The notes below the pieces were generated by a model that was not told the DNA's origin, searched no databases, and saw only the letters and a program-made list of their open reading frames with translations. A DNA stretch of 64,000 nt from Euptelea pleiosperma (taxonomy: Eukaryota > Streptophyta > Magnoliopsida > Ranunculales > Eupteleaceae). The stretch is from NCBI GenBank assembly GCA_035048495.1, contig CM068545.1, positions 21,734,741-21,798,740 on the forward strand. The letters are read 5' to 3'. Both the position numbers and the translations under genes were made by a program. The number at the start of each line of letters is the position of its first letter. Position 1 is the first letter of the stretch. Shown here piece by piece: positions 11,140-22,026 of this stretch.

Positions 11140-14100
11140 GCTACCAACTTCACTAAAATCCTTAGATTGGGAACCAATTTAGCTAATTCAGTGCCAGATT
11201 AGGACATTTATTACTGAATTCTACAAAAATTGGTGAATGTAGATCACATATGTTGAACCTAATGAAGAATTGTTATACGAATTTTGCATTGGTTGTCGAA
11301 TCACAGAACATGGGATGTCATGGTATGCAATATTAAACTGACCACTGAGAGGAAGCAAAAGATTTTCAAATGGAAAATGACATTGTTTTTATTCAAAATA
11401 TGTGGAATCACAAAGTAGTCTCTGTTGCTGCATGGTGATTCTTTGCACCATTATTCAGATCTTAAGGTATGTCTTTTTCCGTTTTCTGTGCCTGGTCATC
11501 CATTAACGTAAGTTGTGGTAACTCACTTAATCGATACATGTATAAATTTTATTTTTGAGTATGTGCATCAATGGGACAATATTTTGTCAAGTTTGGATGT
11601 TCTTATTTTTTGAGGAGGTTTTTTTGTTCCAATCCTTGCATCAAATAGGTAAGAAAGGACTCTTTGGATCTTCTTTATAGGATTTACCATTTTAAAGATG
11701 AAACCCAAGTAAAAGTTATCTGGAAAGCTTTGAAGTTTGTACATTTCTCTGTCTGTTGACAATCTGTTCAAAGGTTCATCAAGAGATTGTGATCAACTGT
11801 CGTCTTTGCCGTTCCAGAGCAGACTTTAACGAAACCAATCACTACCAATGAACAAAAACCTGTAAACCTAGCAAGTAGTAACATCTGAAACCAATAATGT
11901 CAAGTGCCCAAAGCATCTTGAATGGCTGTGGTTCTACATTGCTAAGATGCATTTATGAAATGAAAACCATGACAAACTATCCTTAAATTTGCTGTATATG
12001 CAATTATGTTTCCTCACTTCTGTCTTCTTTGCTATGTTTTTATTTGCATTCCATTTTCCTCGTCTTATATGTCTTCTATCAAGACTATCACAATCCCCGA
12101 AGATATAAATCCATCCATTTTTTTTATAATCCTTGTTTTGGGAAGATTGCCACAGGGTTTTTGAGCCATTTGCTTGTTCTTGCTTTAAGTGGCTTGTGAT
12201 GAACTCTTTCGGGACTTTCCTCCTTTAGCATATGAAAATTGGGCAAATAGTAGAAGTTATTGTTGAACAGAAGAATACAGAATGTTTATCTAGTAGCCCT
12301 GAGCCTATGACAATCAAAGATATTAAGGCATATCGTTCCCCGTGGACAGCTTCTTGACTACCCTTTAGTTAGTGATCAATTATAGGAGCACCTAGGAACA
12401 TGCATGTTCACTACTAACAGTATTGTGTTAATTTTGATGGTGTTAGTATGGGCAACAAAGTAACACCTCAGAACAGCTTGAAAAGCAATAGATTCCCATG
12501 AAGACCTATGAGTAGGAGGTCCAAGGGTGCAAGGACAACATAAAAGTATTAGGAATAGCCTCTCACCCCATTGTCAATCCAGAAATTAGTATTATATTTT
12601 GATTCTGGACCCACTTTAAATGGGAGAAGTGAGATTCCAAGAAGAAAGATCCCTCCCTTCCTCATTGCATACTTTCAATTTACCCAGGAATTAAATCTCA
12701 GTATCTCTGTGCAACTCCTCCAACTCTTAAACAGATACAGCCTTTTAGGTAGATTAGCTGGGTTCTGGCAGGACCCTACCTGACATTAATCAGAAAAAGG
12801 GAGAATAATACATCCACATGTATCTCTGATGAGAACCTCAACTTTACACGGCCAATTTGAAATTTGTGGGCTGAAACAGAATCAGAAGCTCAACCAGCCA
12901 CAGAAGCAAGGAAGGGAAGAGCTTGGTGATGTCAAACATTACCACCACGGCTATCCAAGTCCAAGTCCCCATTCATTTTAAGTCGTAATCAGGTGCTGAA
13001 CATTGGTGACAACCACATATACCATCTGGGGATTTGTGTGAGCAAAATTAGGAACAATACTTCAACGATCAAGAATGGTTTAAGAAGACCCTAGTCTCAC
13101 CTGATTCTTCACTTTTAGGAGGTAGCTTAACAAAATGGAGGTGGGTATCCCGGCTGATATTTCAACAATGAGAGCCAGCAAAGAAATGAGTTGGAAAAAT
13201 GCGTCTATTTCTTTCAATTCAAATCTGAGATAGCAGCAATGGTTAAAACTCTTTGATGTTCAATAATTGATCAAATCCATTGAATGCTGACAAATTGACT
13301 TCCTAAGTCCAACTTAAGAACTTGAATCCAAAATTGGCTCGAGTGAAGGGTCTGATTAGAAGATAGAATGCTTAATATTTTCAAACTGATACAACTTGGT
13401 ACCTTGGTGGAGTCATTGACATATATATATATATTACTCTGAATCAGTAGTACTGTAAATTCTTACTTTTCGCTAGACTGCTCTTTGTCGTACACATTTT
13501 ATAGTTTTATTTTTCGACTATACACAGTGAGCACATTCTCATTTAGAAATGGTGAAAGCTCTCAATGTGGTCTCTGTGGAGATGAATTTGATTAACTTAC
13601 TGTTTACAGCCCCTTGAAAATAATTCTATGGTTTGAAGAAAACTCGAGACATGGATTGGACAAAAGCAGAATCTGGTAAATCCCAAGAACGAGACATGGC
13701 CATTCACATCACTCTTTCATGAAACCGGAGAGTCTGTGTGGAACACTTGCTGCAGAAACACATACTTGTTGGATTCCTGGCCTGTGTTGTACTGAATAAA
13801 TATAAGAACAGATCAAAGAAATACAGTCTACAATATTACCTTGGTTTATGGGTAGAATCAGAAGAGGTAGAAGGAAAATTAAGATCCAGGAGTGCTTGAA
13901 AAATATAAAACACTGAAGAATTTAGGATTTTGTGATTGTGGATGAATCGATGTGGATACCTGCTTACTTGTTGGATTTTAAGAAAATCAAGGTTCACTGG
14001 ACAGTCAACCTGCTCAGCTGCAAGCTTCCTGTATCAGTATTACTGTATCACTCTTATAGTCTTATCACTAATCCTGTTCAACCTTTGGTTCTTCATGATC

Positions 14101-14500
14101 ATTGAGGATATTAAGACCTAGTATGTCAATGCTTCCCATTTTCTTGTGGACAGGAAATCGGAATGAGCTTGTTCTTATGACAGCTTTACCCACTTCAGTA
14201 CAAAACCTCTTTTAAATTTCGCCCCAAAATGGAATTTAACCGAAATCCCAAAATTTCAGGCGAGATTTAACCCTGAAATTTCGGGTTCGACGTGGTCCGA
14301 AACCCAAGTCGAAACAGGAATTTAATTCCTGACTATGTACAATAGCAGTATTGCGTACTGCTGGGCAACATAAACATATCAGCGTTCTCGCAGGCAGACG
14401 CATGGAGCGAGGCATCAGGACCTCAGAATGCGTGGAAATATTGAGATTTGCAGCAACAACTTATGCCTCGTCTTTACGTATACATCTATAACTGTTATTT
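11140..14500. other. Intergenic stretch, no gene recognised
   Basis: This 3.3-kb stretch between the hydrolase gene and PDF1 has no open frame with a recognisable domain and few of the window's repeat families. It may include the hydrolase 3' region. Around 14210-14330, phrases such as GAATTTAACC and CCGAAATTTC-like runs hint at a small decayed MITE. Confidence 0.5.
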
Positions 14501-14523
14501 TGCTATGAAAAATATGTAACACA

Positions 14524-14544
14524 GGGGGGGGGGGGGGGGGGGGG
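14524..14544 (+). repeat. Poly-G tract (21 G)
   Basis: There are twenty-one consecutive G residues, directly followed by CGGTGTCAATGGGTACC. It sits at the edge of a repeat (about 14545-14880) rich in GGTACC, ACCCGATA and CCGGTTCT motifs. Tract length is likely to vary between reads and individuals. Confidence 0.9.
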
Positions 14545-14880
14545 CGGTGTCAATGGGTACCCAATTAACTGATACCCGATAGGAACCAGTCCCGATTATC
14601 ACAGTTCCTGGACTAGCTATTACAGAACCGGATCTGAAAAGACCCGGAACCAAAATATATAATAGGTTCTTGTTCTTGGTACACAAGTACCCAAAACCGA
14701 AACGGATAGGACCTAGAACCGGCATATATTAAACTTTAGTATGAAAATCATTTTACTTGTACCCGATACCCGATGGAAAAACCGTTCCAGTTCTGGATCC
14801 ACTTGTTTTGTCACCGGAACTGTCGTACAAAATAGGTTCCGGTTCTGGGAACATTGGTACCAATATTAGAACTGAGAAAA
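14545..14880. repeat. Dispersed repeat rich in ACCCGATACCCGAT and CCGGTTCTGG
   Basis: The segment repeats short motifs (GGAACCAGTCC, TACCCGATACC, GGTTCCGGTTCTGG) in both orientations, as in a palindromic MITE. No clean terminal repeats or target duplication could be set. It lies downstream of the PDF1 stop codon. Confidence 0.4.
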
Positions 14881-15027
14881 TCATCACTAGCATTAAAACA
14901 AGGTATCCATCATAATGTAATATAATATCATAGAAATCATCAGACTAATACAAACGCTTCCTACAAACAAACAGTACCTAATAACAAAAGCAGCTAGTAG
15001 TTTCTGTTAAAATTAAGACCAGTGGTT

Positions 15028-16790
15028 TCAAGCTCTGGGCTTGAGTCGACCCTCGTTGGCCATCTTGAAGAGCTCGGCCTGAGCTGCTGCAACCTTGTTG
15101 GACCCGATTGCCGCTGCGAAGTGATCCTTAACTTGCTTGGTCGTGAAAGGGAATGTCGTCTTACTGACCATCGAATTTAGCAAGGAAGCTGTCCCTTCTC
15201 GGTAGAGTGCACCGATCCCGTCGATGCGTGTGTTAGCCAGTGCCTGCTGCAAGCTGAGGCTTGTCCCGAATGTTGGAGTGCTAGCCACACCGAATACGCC
15301 TCCTACAGTTCCCCACCAGCCGAGGATTGCGAATATTGCCTCCGGGTGTGTCCTCCAGTAACTACCAAAAAAAACATGCAATTACAATGGAGTACGTAAT
15401 ACGTAGGGGATGTTTGGCTGAAGTTATATGCCTATTTTGAATAGACTACTACCACTGAAATTAACCAAACAGCAAATAGTTCTTGTTGGGGGTAGAGGAA
15501 CTTAAAATTGTAACCAAACAACCAACCCTCTCTTAAAGTGGGAATATAAACTAAGCTCTGTTTGATGTGTTGCACTCATGGTCGACACACGCAGAAGGTC
15601 CGGTTCGGACCGAAACGAAGATCTATATGATGATCTGGATTCGACCCATTATGGATATGGGTCGGATCTACTAGAAAGTAAAAAACCGTATCCAAGTCCA
15701 AACTCTGAACTGATCCCATCCGAGATCAAACCCGACTCAAACTTGACTCGGGTGTCGGGTCAGATGACTGGTCCATATCCAAACCCGCATCTCGACCTGA
15801 CCTGCCCCGCCCCGCCCCATTTCATTCCCTACTTGTGAAGATTTAGATATATATATAACAGCAAATAATAGTAGGCTTTTAACATTTGGAAATAAACAAA
15901 GAACTCAAATGAGAGACTTACTTGCAAGTACCAGTGAAGAAGGGTGGTGTATTCGGGTCAGGAAACAACGGTGTCGGCGGTGGTGTAGATATGCCGGGAA
16001 TAGTTGGGGTGCCGGGATCAATAAGTGGGGAGGACGGAGGGGTGATGATCACCGGAGTTGAGTGGCCACCGCCACTAGTTGGAGGCGAGTGATAGTATCC
16101 ACCACTACCACCTCCCGTGGAAGGTGTAGGAGTGTAGCTTCCTCCATGTCCATGGGGAGGGCTCTTGTGTGAACCTGCACAGGGTGCGCAAAATAGCATT
16201 AGCGATGCAGATAATCAGTCACCAAATTTGAGGGCATTTTGGTCATTTTAAAAATAAATATGAGAAATATGTGAAGTGTGATCTTAGCACCACCACCTCC
16301 AGACCATCCATTCAGTGGGCCACCATGGGTGTGTTATAGTGCAAAGTTCAAACATCGGACTATCCCAACCAATCCGATCAGTTGATTCATAAAGATGGAT
16401 ACTGATCAAATGGATAAGAACATCCTTTTTGGTGCAAGATTTGAGCTATAGCCCATCCAACGGATGTACTACCTTTAATTACAAGCAGTCTTCTGGGACC
16501 CATGGTTATCAAAACCATAAATACGCGATTATCTAAATCCTATCAGGCAAGGAAGCCACTAATGTATATTAGCAAAACCCATAGTAACAACTTCAAACTT
16601 CCACAAGACCGTTAAATAACAACTCATAACTAAACACAAGGAAACCAAGCAAGACCAGCAAAACACACACACACAGGAGGAGGAGGAGGAGAGGATCGAG
16701 AGAGAGAGAGAGAGAGAGAGGCAAGACCAGCAAAACTAATACACACACACTCACACTCACACAGAAGCAAGACCAGCAAAACTCACCCAC

Positions 16791-16839
<49 letters not shown>

Positions 16840-17093
16840 AGCAAAACTCACTCACACACACACACACAGAAGCAAGACCAGCAAAACTCACTCACATACA
16901 CACACATGGAGAGAGAGAGAAAGAGAGAGAGAGTGAGACCTCCAGGGGTAGTCCCAGTATGTGGGTCAGGAGAGTAGTAGGTCTTTTGATCTTCAAAGCT
17001 TCTGGAAAGTACTGGAATCACCAAGTTCTGAGAAACCAAGCCAAGTACTAAAACCCACAAGAGAAAAGCGTTTTTGCCTGTCCCCGTCTCCAT
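15028..17093 (-). CDS. PDF1: Protodermal factor 1 (PDF1), three exons
   Basis: Coding exons are complement(16940..17093), complement(15922..16174) and complement(15028..15361), giving 246 residues. The joins use GT-AG borders and keep frame; the second join restores the family motif CNYW. Residues 1-30 form a signal peptide. A Pro/Gly/Ser/Thr-rich segment follows (about 40-130, with SPPHGHGGSY and repeated TPP). The cysteine-containing C-terminal domain (from about 132, YWRTHPEAIF, LGWWGTVGGVFG, FGTSLSLQQAL) ends in LKPRA. PDF1 proteins are secreted cell-wall proteins of the shoot epidermal (L1) layer. The upstream L1 box at 17269-17276 agrees with that expression. Intron 1 (766 bp) is full of GA/CA repeats; intron 2 (560 bp) carries a MITE fragment. 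Confidence 0.93.
15405..15545. repeat. MITE fragment in PDF1 intron 2
   Basis: GGGGATGTTTGGCTGAAG on the left and AACCAAACAACCAACCCTC on the right look like the inverted ends of a small hAT-type element. No target duplication is clear. Confidence 0.4.
16640..16935. repeat. GA/CA microsatellites and minisatellite in PDF1 intron 1
   Basis: Alternating (GA)n and (CA)n runs are separated by five copies of GACCAGCAAAACTMAY-type units, most preceded by AAGCAA or GGCAA. The copies sit near 16653, 16724, 16770, 16837 and 16873. The array ends next to the exon 1 donor site at 16939. Confidence 0.85.
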
Positions 17094-17175
17094 CTCTCTT
17101 TAAGCTAGCTGAGCTCTCAAGAAGAAGAGATCCAAGAAAAAGATAGCTTGGTTTCAACTTTCGAAGGAAGTGACG

Positions 17176-17188
17176 GTAAATATAAAGG
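17176..17188 (-). promoter_or_regulatory. Candidate TATA element of PDF1
   Basis: The minus strand reads CCTTTATATTTACC, about 85 bases upstream of the start codon and about 85 downstream of the L1 box. The order L1 box, TATA, start suits the promoter, but the motif is not a perfect TATA box. Confidence 0.4.
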
Positions 17189-17268
17189 CATAGATTGAGA
17201 GGATATCTCTTCTCTGTGAAGTAAATATTAGCAGGTGAGGATTATGTGGTTAGTTGGCATGTTGCAGG

Positions 17269-17276
17269 TGCATTTA
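17269..17276 (-). promoter_or_regulatory. L1 box (TAAATGCA) upstream of PDF1
   Basis: The minus strand reads TAAATGCA, an exact match to the L1-box consensus TAAATGYA bound by class IV HD-ZIP factors (ATML1, PDF2). It lies 176 bases before the PDF1 start codon. In Arabidopsis the PDF1 promoter depends on such a box for epidermal expression. An 8-base motif alone is weak evidence; the family and position make it convincing. Confidence 0.75.
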
Positions 17277-17840
17277 TAAGAATTATTTATTATCTGCTGC
17301 AAAAAAAAGCTTACCGCAGTTTATGAGAGTATGTGTACAAAGTTTATAGAAACCTAGAGAACCTTTTTGGTAGAAAACAATTTTTTATTTACAAAACAAG
17401 CAGGAAACAAAGGACGGCAATAGGATTCCCTTTGGATAGACTCTCAATACGAACTACTCTACGTATGCCCTTTTTCTTTTCCATATTTTTACAAACTATC
17501 TCACGTAGAACTCCATCCCTTACGAGTCTCACCATCATTCTTGCCATTTGCCAACATATTAAATTCTACAACCTGGCCGGCCGGGCTTCTTCAGCCTCAT
17601 TTTCTTCATGGTTATTCACCAAATATTCAATCTCCAGGAATGACAGTGTTCAGTTGATCTGGTTTTCACTATTTTGACTGTACATCTGATCACTCTCTTT
17701 TCACTCTTCTTCCAACCCCCATCATAATGATCCTCATTTAACAATTTGTGAGAGAAAGAGAATTGATTTTGGGGTTCGTTTTGATCTTGAATAGATCATG
17801 TAACCTAACCCTTACACATTTCAGAATTATAGATCATAAT

Positions 17841-18112
17841 CTTGAATAACAAAACACAGCAGTTGTCTCCCCCTCTTATAGGCTTCATATATCCAAGGGC
17901 CTATATTGACCCTTACATAAAATAAAATTTAGACGGTTGGATTAATTTAACAGGAAAATTGTCTCCCCACTTATACCCCTCTTATCGGCTTCACAAAGGA
18001 TGGCCGAGATCTTATCCCCCAAATGGATTATATATGGATCTCAACCACTCACACCTGATTTTGGGAAATGCTTTGTAGGGGGAGTGCCGAGGGCAGGGCC
18101 ACCCACTATGCA
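17841..18112 (+). mobile_element. Helitron-like unit 1 of a tandem series
   Basis: The unit opens with ATAACAAAACACAGC, as at 63737 (where it is preceded by TCTAT). It carries CTTATCGGCTTCACAAAGGA and GGCCGAGATCTTATC, and ends in a GAGTGCC...GGGCCACCCACTA terminus. It matches 63733-64000 closely along its length. The next unit follows directly. Confidence 0.7.
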
Positions 18113-18278
18113 TCTATATAATAAAATAGATCGAGAAGTGACTTATCCCCCCTCTTATCGGCTTCACAAAGGATGGCCGAGATCTTATCATCCCAAATGG
18201 ATGGTGGATCTAAGCCACTCGCACCCGATTTTGGCAAACGCTTTGTCGGAGAGTGCCGTGGGCACGGGCAACCTACTA
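18113..18278 (+). mobile_element. Helitron-like unit 2 of the tandem series
   Basis: It starts A|TCTATATAATAAAATAG and ends with the hairpin GTGCC-GTG-GGCAC, ten bases, then CTAT (a decayed CTAG). The internal order of GGCTTCACAAAGGATGG and CACTCGCACCCGATTTTGG matches unit 1. It is non-coding. Confidence 0.7.
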
Positions 18279-18446
18279 TTATATAACAAATCAGGGAAGT
18301 TGTCTCCCCACTTATACCCCCTCTTATCGGTTTGAACGAAAGGGACGAGATCTTCTCCCCCAACTAGACATTGGATCTCAGCCACTCACACCCAATTTTG
18401 GCAAATGCTTTGTCGAGGATGAGTGCTGTGAGCACCCGAACACCTG
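18279..18446 (+). mobile_element. Helitron-like unit 3 of the tandem series
   Basis: It begins TTATATAACAAATCAGG and has the same internal phrases (GGACGAGATCTTC, CACTCACACCCAATTTTGGC). It ends GTGCTGTGAGCACCCG, a hairpin, near CACCTGAG. The terminal CTRR is not well kept. Confidence 0.6.
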
Positions 18447-18487
18447 AGCCTAAGAAGATATAAAGAATCTATAAACAAACTATCAAT

Positions 18488-18706
18488 GAAGGCTCAGGCT
18501 CCGTGGACCACCTTTTTTGACCCCTCTCGGTGTTCGCGTGCTCAGCCATGGATTTCAAGAATCCAACGATGGTTGTCAGTGCCCCAAAAAGTAAAAAAGT
18601 GATGCCAGCTCTGCGCTGACCACCACCGTTGGATTCTTGAAATCCATGGCCGAGCACATGAACACCGAGAAGGGTCAGAAAAAAGGGGGTCCCCAAAGCC
18701 CGACCC
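18488..18706. mobile_element. Palindromic MITE with GGGTCGGGCT-type ends but a different core
   Basis: The two halves are inverted: GGCTCAGGCTCCGTGGACC and CATGGATTTCAAGAATCC on the left, GGATTCTTGAAATCCATGG and CCCCAAAGCCCGACCC on the right. The ends resemble those of 18847-19244 and 32534-32900, but the interior is unrelated to the shared core. No coding capacity. Confidence 0.65.
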
Positions 18707-18846
18707 TTAATTTGATTTTTCAAAATGTTGGGGATATCTCAAATTTCAAAGATAACATGGGTGTATGTGAAAATTCCCTTTTTTTAAACTATCCACGTCA
18801 AAAACTTTAGGGAGATAATGCTGAAGAAACGAGGATATATATATAT

Positions 18847-19244
18847 GGGTCATGCTCCGTTGACAGCCCTAAAATGACAGGATTCTGTACAGGACACAAT
18901 ATATGCTACGTGGCACACTCTTGGAGGACTCTGACCGTATGGATGTTAGGCCAACCCCGAGGTGGACCTACAAACCAAAATTCAGCCTGATTAGTGATTT
19001 CTAGACGTTTGATTGGACTTGTTTTCATGGGTTGATCGCAACTGTGGAAATTGTAGCAGTATTTGAGGTACAAAGATCCAACGCCTGGAAATCACTAATC
19101 AGGCTGAATTTTGGTTTGTAGGTCCACTTAGGGATTGGCCAAACATCCATACGGTCAGAGTCCTCTTAAGAGTGTGCCATGTGGCACATATTTGTGTCCT
19201 GTACAGAATCCCGTCGTTTTAGGGCTGTCAACGGAGCCCAACCC
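18847..19244. mobile_element. Mutator-like MITE, shared core with GGGTC...CTCCGTTGACAG arms
   Basis: The ends GGGTCATGCTCCGTTGACAG and (right, inverted) GGGTTGGGCTCCGTTGACAG flank a near-perfect 400-bp palindrome. The core has CTACGTGGCACACTC, GACCGTATGGATGTT and AATCAGGCTGAATTTTGG. It lies in (TA)n, so a 9-bp duplication is possible but ambiguous. Its closest relative is at 32534-32900. Confidence 0.8.
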
Positions 19245-19359
19245 TATATATATATATATATCTAAAGAGTGTGCTGCAATATTCAGAATTGGCCAAGTAC
19301 ATACATGAGGGGTGGGCCCCATTTTAAATGTCAACAATGTGACATCTACATTTTGGGGT

Positions 19360-20040
19360 GGATATTTGTAGTACGCCCCCCGTGTTTAGCTTTTTATTTG
19401 CAAAAACTCCCTGACTTCTCAGAAGTTACTAATACCCTTGACCGGGTCATGCCGTCATTGACTAACACCGGTACATGTCTTTAACCACGTGGACATTACT
19501 CTGTACAAAATGAACAAAATGCCCTCGCCATCTGCAATGCCGCCAATCACATTAGTCACTTGTCTTCTCCACATATGTTAATAGAGAGGTTTTTTTTTTT
19601 TTTTTTTTTTAAATCTCAGCTGTGTACCGGAACCAAAATTCAATAAATTAAACTTTATTTTCTACACTTAATACTGAATTTTTTATTTTAATCTCGGCCG
19701 CGTGCTCGAACCAAAATCCAATGGCTAAGATTGAACTTTGTTTATCATTGGTAACTGGATTGGAGAGTTTCACTTAAAATTCTGTTTATTCTCTGTTACT
19801 ATAGATTTCGATTCAATCTATTCAGATTCCGCAAAGATCTACCTTAGATTCAGTTTTTTTTTTTTTTTTTTCTAAATTGGGGAATCGTCAAGGAATCGAG
19901 CTTTTTTTTTCAAGCCCCTATACTCTATACTTATCGTGGAAGAGTGCCCCTGTTCAAGTTGTCCTACTCAGTACTTGTTGAAATGATTGTGGCTGTGATT
20001 GCACGAGAGAAGAAGAGTCGGACTTCTTTTACTATTTACT
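19360..20040. other. Intergenic stretch with T-runs
   Basis: No gene is recognised. There are long T-runs (19590-19611, 19855-19871) and a phrase ACTAATACCCTTGACC related to the inverted-repeat element at 26540-27015. Confidence 0.4.
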
Positions 20041-20060
20041 GCTGTTGTAGCAGTTCTTGC

Positions 20061-20482
20061 CAAGGTTTAAAAGAGGCCGTTTTAACGGTTAAACGGACTG
20101 AGGGCGTTACCGTTTAAACCATTTAAACGGCCGTTAAAACGGATTGAAATGGCCAGGGGCAAAAATGGGAAAAAATGGAACTTGACGGAATTAAACGGGT
20201 TTTAACGGAAAAAAATGGCGCTGAAATTCAAATTTTGAAATTTGAAAATAAAAAAAATTAGAATTTAACGGATTTTAACGGAAATTAAATGGATTTTAAC
20301 GGATTTAACAGCCGTCTTTTTCACACAATTTTTCAGAATTAAACGGCAGTTTAAAAGATTTTAACAGTCGTTAAAACAAAAAAAATAGTTTTTTTATTCA
20401 AAACCGATGAAACATGTTTAAACGGTTTTAACGGAAACGGGCTTGGGGTGTTACTGTTTAAACAGCCGTTTTTAAAACCATG
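20061..20482. mobile_element. hAT MITE, TTTAAACGG subfamily
   Basis: The ends are CAAGGTTTAAAAGAGGCCG and TTTTTAAAACCATG. The flanks GTTCTTGC (20053-20060) and GTTCTTGC (20483-20490) are an exact 8-bp target duplication. The interior repeats AACGGCCGTTTAA-like motifs. Confidence 0.85.
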
Positions 20483-20588
20483 GTTCTTGCTAAGTCCATG
20501 AGCATGGAGCAGCAAGTTCACGTGATTCTAGTCATTTACTACCGTTATTCAATGATGGCATGCCCTAGTCGAAGAGCATATTCTTGAC

Positions 20589-20835
20589 CAAGGTTTAAAA
20601 ATCAGCCATTATAACCAAAAATAACGGCCGTTGTAACAGATTCGGACCTACCCTGTTATGTTACGTCCATTCTTTTGCATTTTATTTTTCATTATTTTCA
20701 TTTTTTTAGTCATTTTTCTGTTATTTTTCATTTTTTTTCCATTTTTGCCCCTGAATGTTTTTTCTCTCGTTATAACGAAAAACCGGTAACGCCCCCTAGA
20801 CCGTTATAGCGTTATAACGGTCCCTTTTAAACCTG
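20589..20835. mobile_element. hAT MITE, GTTATAACGG subfamily
   Basis: The ends are CAAGGTTTAAAAATCAGCC and CCCTTTTAAACCTG. The flanks TTCTTGAC and ATCTTGAC differ by one base, as for an 8-bp target duplication. Confidence 0.75.
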
Positions 20836-21564
20836 TATCTTGACTTCTAAAAAGTCGGGGGTTTACAAATTAAAATATAAACATAGGGAGTGATACAAAA
20901 ATCTCCATTTATTATTATTATTATTTTTTTCTTTCTAGAAATGTTGAGGCATGGGGAACTCTTGAAAATGTTTAAGTTGTGTTTGGGAACGATTTTTGAG
21001 AAACACTTCTCCAGCTTTTGATGTTGAGAAGCACTCTCTTAGCATAAATCTCTATTTGGTTTGTAAAATTTATTTGGCTTTTAGCGTATAAAAGAAGTTA
21101 GAAGCACTTTTTGAGAAACACTTCGTATGGTGTTTCTTAAAAAAATACTTCTGCATTTTTGCGGGAAGTAAGTCTCACGTTTTGATCCCTCTTTCTTTTA
21201 TATTATAAAATATAAGGGTATTCTTGACATTTTGATAAAATTCAGAACCTCACAGTTGGTTTTGCCAAACAACAATAACAACTTCTACACAGAATAACAC
21301 TTCTTCAACATGTTGTCAACTGTTATTTAAAAAAAAAACGCTTTTCAACAACTGTTAATTTCTACTGCTTCCAAATTCCAATTGAACTCACAATATGTTT
21401 AGACCCTTTGCTCAAGCCCACCTAGCGAAATTCAGGTGAAATTTTAGGGATGTTTCTCACATCTTTTCTAGTTTTCCACACCCATTTCTCTTTATTTTTC
21501 TCTTCCAGTCATGAAAACTTCCTTCTAAAGTTTGCATAGCCACAAGTAAAAAACTATACCAAAC

Positions 21565-21851
21565 CAAGGTTTAAATGGGGCCGTTATAACGGTATAAAGT
21601 ACTGGGGGCGTTACTTATATAACAGATTGTAACGCAAAGCGGTGCAAAAATTCAAATTTAGAATTTCAAATTATCAATAAAGTTTATAACAAAAAATAAT
21701 AGATGTTTTTTTAACAAATTATTTTTCATTCAAAGAGAAAAATAACAGAAAATAACGGCCATTATAATGAGAATAATGGCCGTTATTTTCTGAGCGTTAA
21801 CAGGGGAGCTTCGAGTCCATTATACCGTTATAACGGCCCCTTTTTAACTGG
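21565..21851. mobile_element. hAT MITE, GTTATAACGG subfamily, decayed
   Basis: CAAGGTTTAAATGGGGCCG opens the copy, and GGCCCCTTTTTAACTGG closes it. The interior has ATAACGGCCATTATAATG. No target duplication is kept. Confidence 0.6.
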
Positions 21852-22026
21852 TAATGTTTTCATACCATTAAAGTTTGATCTCTCGATTGGACGGTTGGGA
21901 TTGTTTAGTTGATATGATGTCTTAAACTAAAATCCCACTTAAATGTGATCCACTGATTGTATGGCATAGGGAGTATACTACTATAATACTTCATCATTTA
22001 TTCCCCAATATTAAGCCGTTGTTCAC

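Noticed and set aside
15578..15838. 86-codon frame in PDF1 intron 2
   Set aside because: It lies on the opposite strand within an intron, is rich in repeat-like GGGTCGG/CCCGACC motifs, and matches no known family.
16593..16844. Leu/Ser-repeat frame
   Set aside because: It is a translation of the (GA)n microsatellite in PDF1 intron 1.
16640..16940. CRISPR-like array
   Set aside because: The repeated GACCAGCAAAACT units are separated by microsatellites, not unique spacers, in a plant intron.
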